Assembly (NCBI GenBank): GCA_946478305.1
Contig: CAMLBO010000016.1
Coordinates: 1-57,140, forward strand
Direction of reading: 5' to 3'
Length of the DNA: 57,140 nucleotides
DNA from: an uncultured Enterobacterales bacterium
GTDB taxonomy: Bacteria > Pseudomonadota > Gammaproteobacteria > Enterobacterales > Enterobacteriaceae
Shown here piece by piece: positions 56,627-57,140 of this stretch. How positions within the stretch are numbered: the stretch's first letter is position 1; every line of letters starts with the position of its first letter. The translations under genes and the position numbers were made by a program. Below the pieces are notes generated by a model. It saw only the letters and a program-made list of their open reading frames with translations, searched no databases and was not told the DNA's origin.

Positions 56627-57096
56627 TCAGCCACGCCCGAAAATGGCGATCACCGCGTCCAGATGCTCTTTCATGGCCTTTTTAGCCGCGCGGGTGTCGC
56701 GCGCCTCCAGCGCGGTAAGGATCGCCAGATGTTCCACTTCGGAGCGGTGCGGCATGTCCTGCGGAGTGTAGTGCAGTTGCAGACCACGGAACATGGTGCC
56801 GTAACGATGGCCCAGCAGGTGAGCGATGATAAATGCGTAGGCGGGATTGCCACTGGCCTGCGCAATGCGAATATGAAACAGCCGGTCACCAGGGTGAGTC
56901 GCTGAACCCTGGCGGTTATCGCGGCAGTTCTGCTCATATGCCTGCCTGATCGCCGCAAGTTCTTCATCCGACGCATGACGGGCAGCCAGGGCGGCGGTTT
57001 CTGGTTCAATCAGCCGCCGAGTTTGCAGCAACGAGAACGGCGGCAGTTCTGCGGTAAAATCCAGCTCAATATTCAACTCGTCATCCACGTCGGCCC
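56627..57096 (-). CDS. FadR/GntR-type regulator, C-terminal part only (5' end missing)
   Basis: About 155 residues of an FCD ligand-binding domain are present (LLQTRRLIEPETAALAARHA, FHIRIAQASGNPAYAFIIAH, HSEVEHLAILTALE-type end), closest in pattern to UxuR/ExuR-like regulators. The frame runs straight into adapter sequence at 57097, so the N-terminal winged helix is missing from the contig; a GTG at 57088 is not a true start. The metal-binding His and Asp residues of the FCD fold appear to be present. Its target is unknown. Confidence 0.85.
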
Positions 57097-57140
57097 CTGT
57101 CTCTTATACACATCTGACGCTGCCGACGACTCCTTACGTG
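57097..57140. other. Illumina Nextera adapter at the contig end (not genomic)
   Basis: 57097-57115 is CTGTCTCTTATACACATCT, the transposon mosaic end. It is followed by GACGCTGCCGACGA (57116-57129), the reverse complement of the Nextera read-1 adapter. CTCCTTAC (57130-57137) is the reverse complement of the i5 index GTAAGGAG. The final GTG begins the P5-side primer. The bases must be library sequence. Confidence 0.97.

Overview
The window looks like a whole contig from a short-read draft genome of a member of the Enterobacterales. The housekeeping content fits a Yersiniaceae- or Rahnella/Ewingella-like genome: an Mtr tryptophan permease with a TrpR-type operator, cynR/cynTS, ybjI/ybjJ and ESPR-type adhesin leaders. 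The species is an inference I cannot settle. The left end stops inside a long coding repeat. The last 44 bases are Illumina Nextera adapter, so both edges are technical.

The left 37 kb is an adhesin island, mostly read leftward. It holds (1) the 5' part of a giant BapA-like Ig-repeat adhesin (1-10172); (2) a sugar O-acetyltransferase and an ArsH-like gene remnant; (3) a classical autotransporter with its LuxR-type regulator (11915-17985); (4) a chaperone-usher fimbrial operon with two chaperones (18602-24536); (5) a trimeric autotransporter operon encoding a TPR-like periplasmic protein, the adhesin, an OmpA/BamE-like lipoprotein and an unknown periplasmic protein (25780-34297), preceded by a small winged-helix regulator; and (6) a rightward ToxR-like membrane regulator overlapping a FidL/ToxS-like partner (35706-37074).

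Non-coding sequence appears to tie these adhesin modules together. Three leftward promoters (18105-18172, 25370-25425, 35044-35112) share the same -35 element, 16-bp spacer and TATAAT -10, plus a conserved upstream block. Three copies of a two-box element of about 125 bp lie between the modules (18471, 24862, 35489). RcsAB-type boxes occur upstream of the modules, with a full consensus match before the trimeric autotransporter operon. I infer a common control circuit in which LuxR/Rcs-type and ToxR-type regulators switch between surface adhesins. One of the three promoters now reads into an apparently decayed regulator gene.

The right 20 kb is ordinary metabolic and regulatory sequence. It includes a NUDIX hydrolase, a VOC protein, a ParD-like/methionine aminopeptidase pair, a cupin divergent from a LysR regulator, a GNAT acetyltransferase, and a three-gene hydrolase/epimerase operon divergent from a TetR regulator. 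It continues with a Proteus-type lipase, an I78 inhibitor lipoprotein, mtr with a coupled small membrane protein, cynR/cynT/cynS, ybjI, ybjJ with a ROK regulator and a perfect palindrome, a Fic protein, a DCC-family protein, and the C-terminal part of a FadR-type regulator cut by the adapter.
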